Origin: Micractinium sp. NFX-FRZ
Lineage: Eukaryota; Chlorophyta; Trebouxiophyceae; Chlorellales; Chlorellaceae
Length of the DNA stretch: 64,000 nt
Assembly: GCA_029339195.1 (NCBI GenBank)
Contig: JAPTJF010000272.1
Coordinates: 1 to 64,000, forward strand
Direction: 5' to 3'
The notes under the pieces are model-generated. The model saw only the letters and a list, made by a program, of their open reading frames with translations. It was not told where the DNA came from and made no database searches. Made by a program: the position numbers and the translations under genes. Shown piece after piece: positions 63,801-64,000 of this stretch (position 1 is its first letter; each line of letters begins with the position of its first letter).

Positions 63801-64000
63801 GCGAATACCACTCAAACATGCACAGTGCCTCCCATGCATGTAAGCAACCTGCGTGGTCAATGCAAATGCAGCGACTTAGGCGCGCTCACAAGAAGGGCAT
63901 GTCCGTCAGGAAGTTGTCTGGTTCGACCTTGTAGGAGAGATCATACGCGCTTGCATTGGCTTGTTGCGGAACGAAGACAGCTGCATAGGGCACCGGGTGA
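51871..64000 (-). CDS. Inverted paralogue of the mosaic protein (5' end outside window): Trp/Cys modules, PPSP linkers, SUEL, NHL, PAN
   Basis: Partial: the gene continues beyond base 64000. In coding order it has the end of one Trp/Cys-rich module (VFVPQQ at 63950, HWSIRV...YRWEVDD at 63690, STHHRVW at 63510) and three further complete modules with short PPSP linkers at 63480-63360, 61830-61720 and 60110-59940. A very long PPSP linker (58145-56985), a SUEL lectin (56985-56390), a final module (56390-54630), NHL repeats (54312-52600), a PAN domain (52480-52200) and the IW-IEGG domain (52180-51890) follow. It stops with TAA at 51871 after PPPAPYDPFGYMPSW. Domain order from the SUEL lectin onward matches the plus-strand gene, but it has extra modules upstream and lacks the later SUEL, F-type and beta-trefoil domains. 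Whether it starts with a protease cannot be seen. It is presumably extracellular by analogy. Confidence 0.82.
51890..52480 (-). other. PAN/Apple plus IW-IEGG domain of the minus-strand paralogue
   Basis: KVSSAAECCSLCSGFDSCNAW then, after an intron, TYNSGSLCWLMENVW make a PAN-like domain. RIGTGTVSGVKRTCPYYDGQ, GGIWSIEGGSRRMF, EAYASVGYP and CTQKDLCRPGPDMP repeat the unrecognised domain of the plus-strand gene. Confidence 0.65.
52590..54312 (-). other. NHL-repeat region of the minus-strand paralogue
   Basis: Exons at about 53840-54311, 53470-53595, 52937-53117 and 52352-52704 read VTTVAGGGTEGDG...RPSGLAFDQFGGLLIA, DTNNHRVLRR, FNAPRGIARDASSGAVYVA, NNHRIRRLDLTNQVVTTVAG, SPNRVAVDCLGNLWIADTG and NHAIRKLDIRTQVITTWAG, with exon boundaries equivalent to those in the plus-strand gene. 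Confidence 0.9.
54630..56390 (-). other. Trp/Cys-rich module next to the NHL region (minus gene)
   Basis: In coding order: SLQRSPDGSCWALALSYLV (about 56330-56270), SPLGTDGKLNSRGWGHLWPEV (56020-56085), ALRELGPRALR (55835-55880), FWAESSCTASRIDF (55670-55710), YDQLWFY (about 55450), SSPDSIVWEDRTIALTSHPF (55110-55180), AYWNVRFPDDAGDQRWEVDD and CDTHHR (54628-54750). It corresponds to copy 2 of the plus-strand gene. Confidence 0.78.
56390..56990 (-). other. SUEL-type lectin domain of the minus-strand paralogue
   Basis: VAEGGKATASCGTCSPEWQC, GCGTCWCCHRVRCSGPSVIT and FDPFYG come first; RCIGFVTCDVPATNDVFGDP and KRLRFSYEC follow after an intron (about 56514-56707). It keeps the same Cys-rich insert and FGDP signature as the plus-strand copy. 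Confidence 0.75.
56985..58150 (-). repeat. Expanded PPSPPPP-coding linker, about 390 codons
   Basis: On the coding strand this is an uninterrupted run of PPPPSP units (18-bp and 30-bp near-repeats). The equivalent linker in the plus-strand gene is about 100 codons, and the other linkers in this gene are 35-60 codons. Such Ser/Hyp repeats form rod-like glycosylated spacers in algal wall proteins. The extreme G/C strand skew makes it prone to slippage. Confidence 0.9.
58150..60110 (-). other. Trp/Cys-rich module with its PPSP linker (minus gene, third complete copy)
   Basis: SLERLPDGTCWALVLSYQV (about 59850-59900), NPELRLRDIAQGYPIKSNRP and LGTDGSLTPGSW (59610-59720), ALRELNGTLALR (59287-59320), FWAESSCHSRRVHFT-like (59075-59115), YDQLWHYVSGSPSFQGSLNF (58840-58910), QQDNVVLDNPF (58590-58630), AYWSIRAGYTEDKHRWEVDD (58290-58375), STHHRMW (about 58180). 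The element at 59148-59198 lies in one of its introns. Confidence 0.78.
59148..59198 (-). repeat. Dispersed short element, copy in the minus-strand paralogue
   Basis: On the minus strand it reads GAGAAGAAGATTACAGCCTG, then AGGGCGTGGAGTTAGGGAAG, then CCAACAGGAAGC, matching 27376-27425. Confidence 0.6.
60130..61830 (-). other. Trp/Cys-rich module with its PPSP linker (minus gene, second complete copy)
   Basis: SLERLPDGTCWALVLSYQV (about 61640), NPQLRLRDTAQGYPVKSTRP and LGTDGSLTPGSWGHVRPR (61405-61530), ALRTLNGTRALR (61205-61240), FWAESSCHNRRVHFT (61060-61105), YDQLWHFVSGSPSFQGSLNF (60760-60815), QQDNVMLDKPFL (60508-60550), AYWSIRAEYSEDRYCWEVDD (60290-60350), STHHRVWMEYD (about 60130). Confidence 0.8.
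61830..63512 (-). other. Trp/Cys-rich module with its PPSP linker (minus gene, first complete copy)
   Basis: SLERMPDGTCWALVLSYQV (63260-63320), SPDLRLRDIAQGYPVKSTLP and LGTDGSLTPGSWGHVRPR (62985-63110), ALAELSGPRALR-like (62770-62805), FWAESSCHSRRIHF (62640-62680), YDQLWYYVSESPAFEGPIDY (62410-62485), QQDSFLTNMPF (62190-62225), AHWSIRVNQSEARHRWEVDD (61985-62050), STHHRVWIEYD (about 61850). Confidence 0.78.

Overview
The window is intron-dense, GC-rich nuclear DNA of a green alga, most likely a core chlorophyte (Chlorophyceae or Trebouxiophyceae). The evidence is: hydroxyproline-rich PPSP linkers of algal extracellular-matrix type; a leucine-rich-repeat family with a G-x-LP-x-x-W signature on tiny exons; a plant-type GIP1 N-terminal domain; candidate TGTAA poly(A) signals; and GT-AG introns of about 100-400 bp with exons that typically start right after CTGCAG. 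No bacterial, organellar or viral genes were seen. All exon limits are manual predictions from reading frame plus splice motifs.

Layout, left to right. (1) 1-399: possible 3' end of an unidentified plus-strand gene. (2) 629-4373, minus: MNS1/FAP127, a coiled-coil protein of the ciliary doublet lumen. (3) 4590-6960: a degenerate direct duplication of non-coding repeat DNA. (4) 7692-16767, minus: an LRR receptor-like kinase (signal peptide, at least 13 LRR exons, one membrane span, TKL-type kinase with DFN in place of DFG). (5) 17667-31527, plus: a roughly 40-exon secreted mosaic gene. It encodes a signal peptide, a papain-family protease with I29-like propeptide, PPSP linkers, an unrecognised Trp/Cys-rich module, SUEL lectin, NHL, PAN/Apple, F-type lectin and beta-trefoil domains; 494 N's lie in its first exon. 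(6) 32835-37141, minus: a GIP1-N/UBA-like RNA-binding-type protein with an RGG box and a Gln/Ala/Tyr-rich tail. (7) 37734-44830, minus: CDC5L, the NineTeen-complex spliceosome component, 18 exons including a 7-nt and a 12-nt exon and a probable AT-AC intron. (8) 45507-51423, plus: an FHA-RING-Armadillo E3 ligase candidate. (9) 51871-64000+, minus, 5' end outside the window: an inverted paralogue of gene 5 with more copies of the Trp/Cys-rich module and a shorter C-terminus.

Genes 5 and 9 are a convergent pair of related extracellular mosaic proteins flanking about 20 kb of conserved intracellular genes (6-8). With the receptor kinase next door, divergently arranged with gene 5, the accessory part of the window concerns the cell surface and extracellular matrix. 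The strongest candidate for something undescribed is the Trp/Cys-rich module (anchors DGTCWAL, GTDG, SWGH, FWAESSCH, WEVDD, HHR), repeated at least six times between the two genes and joined by PPSP spacers to protease, lectin and NHL domains.
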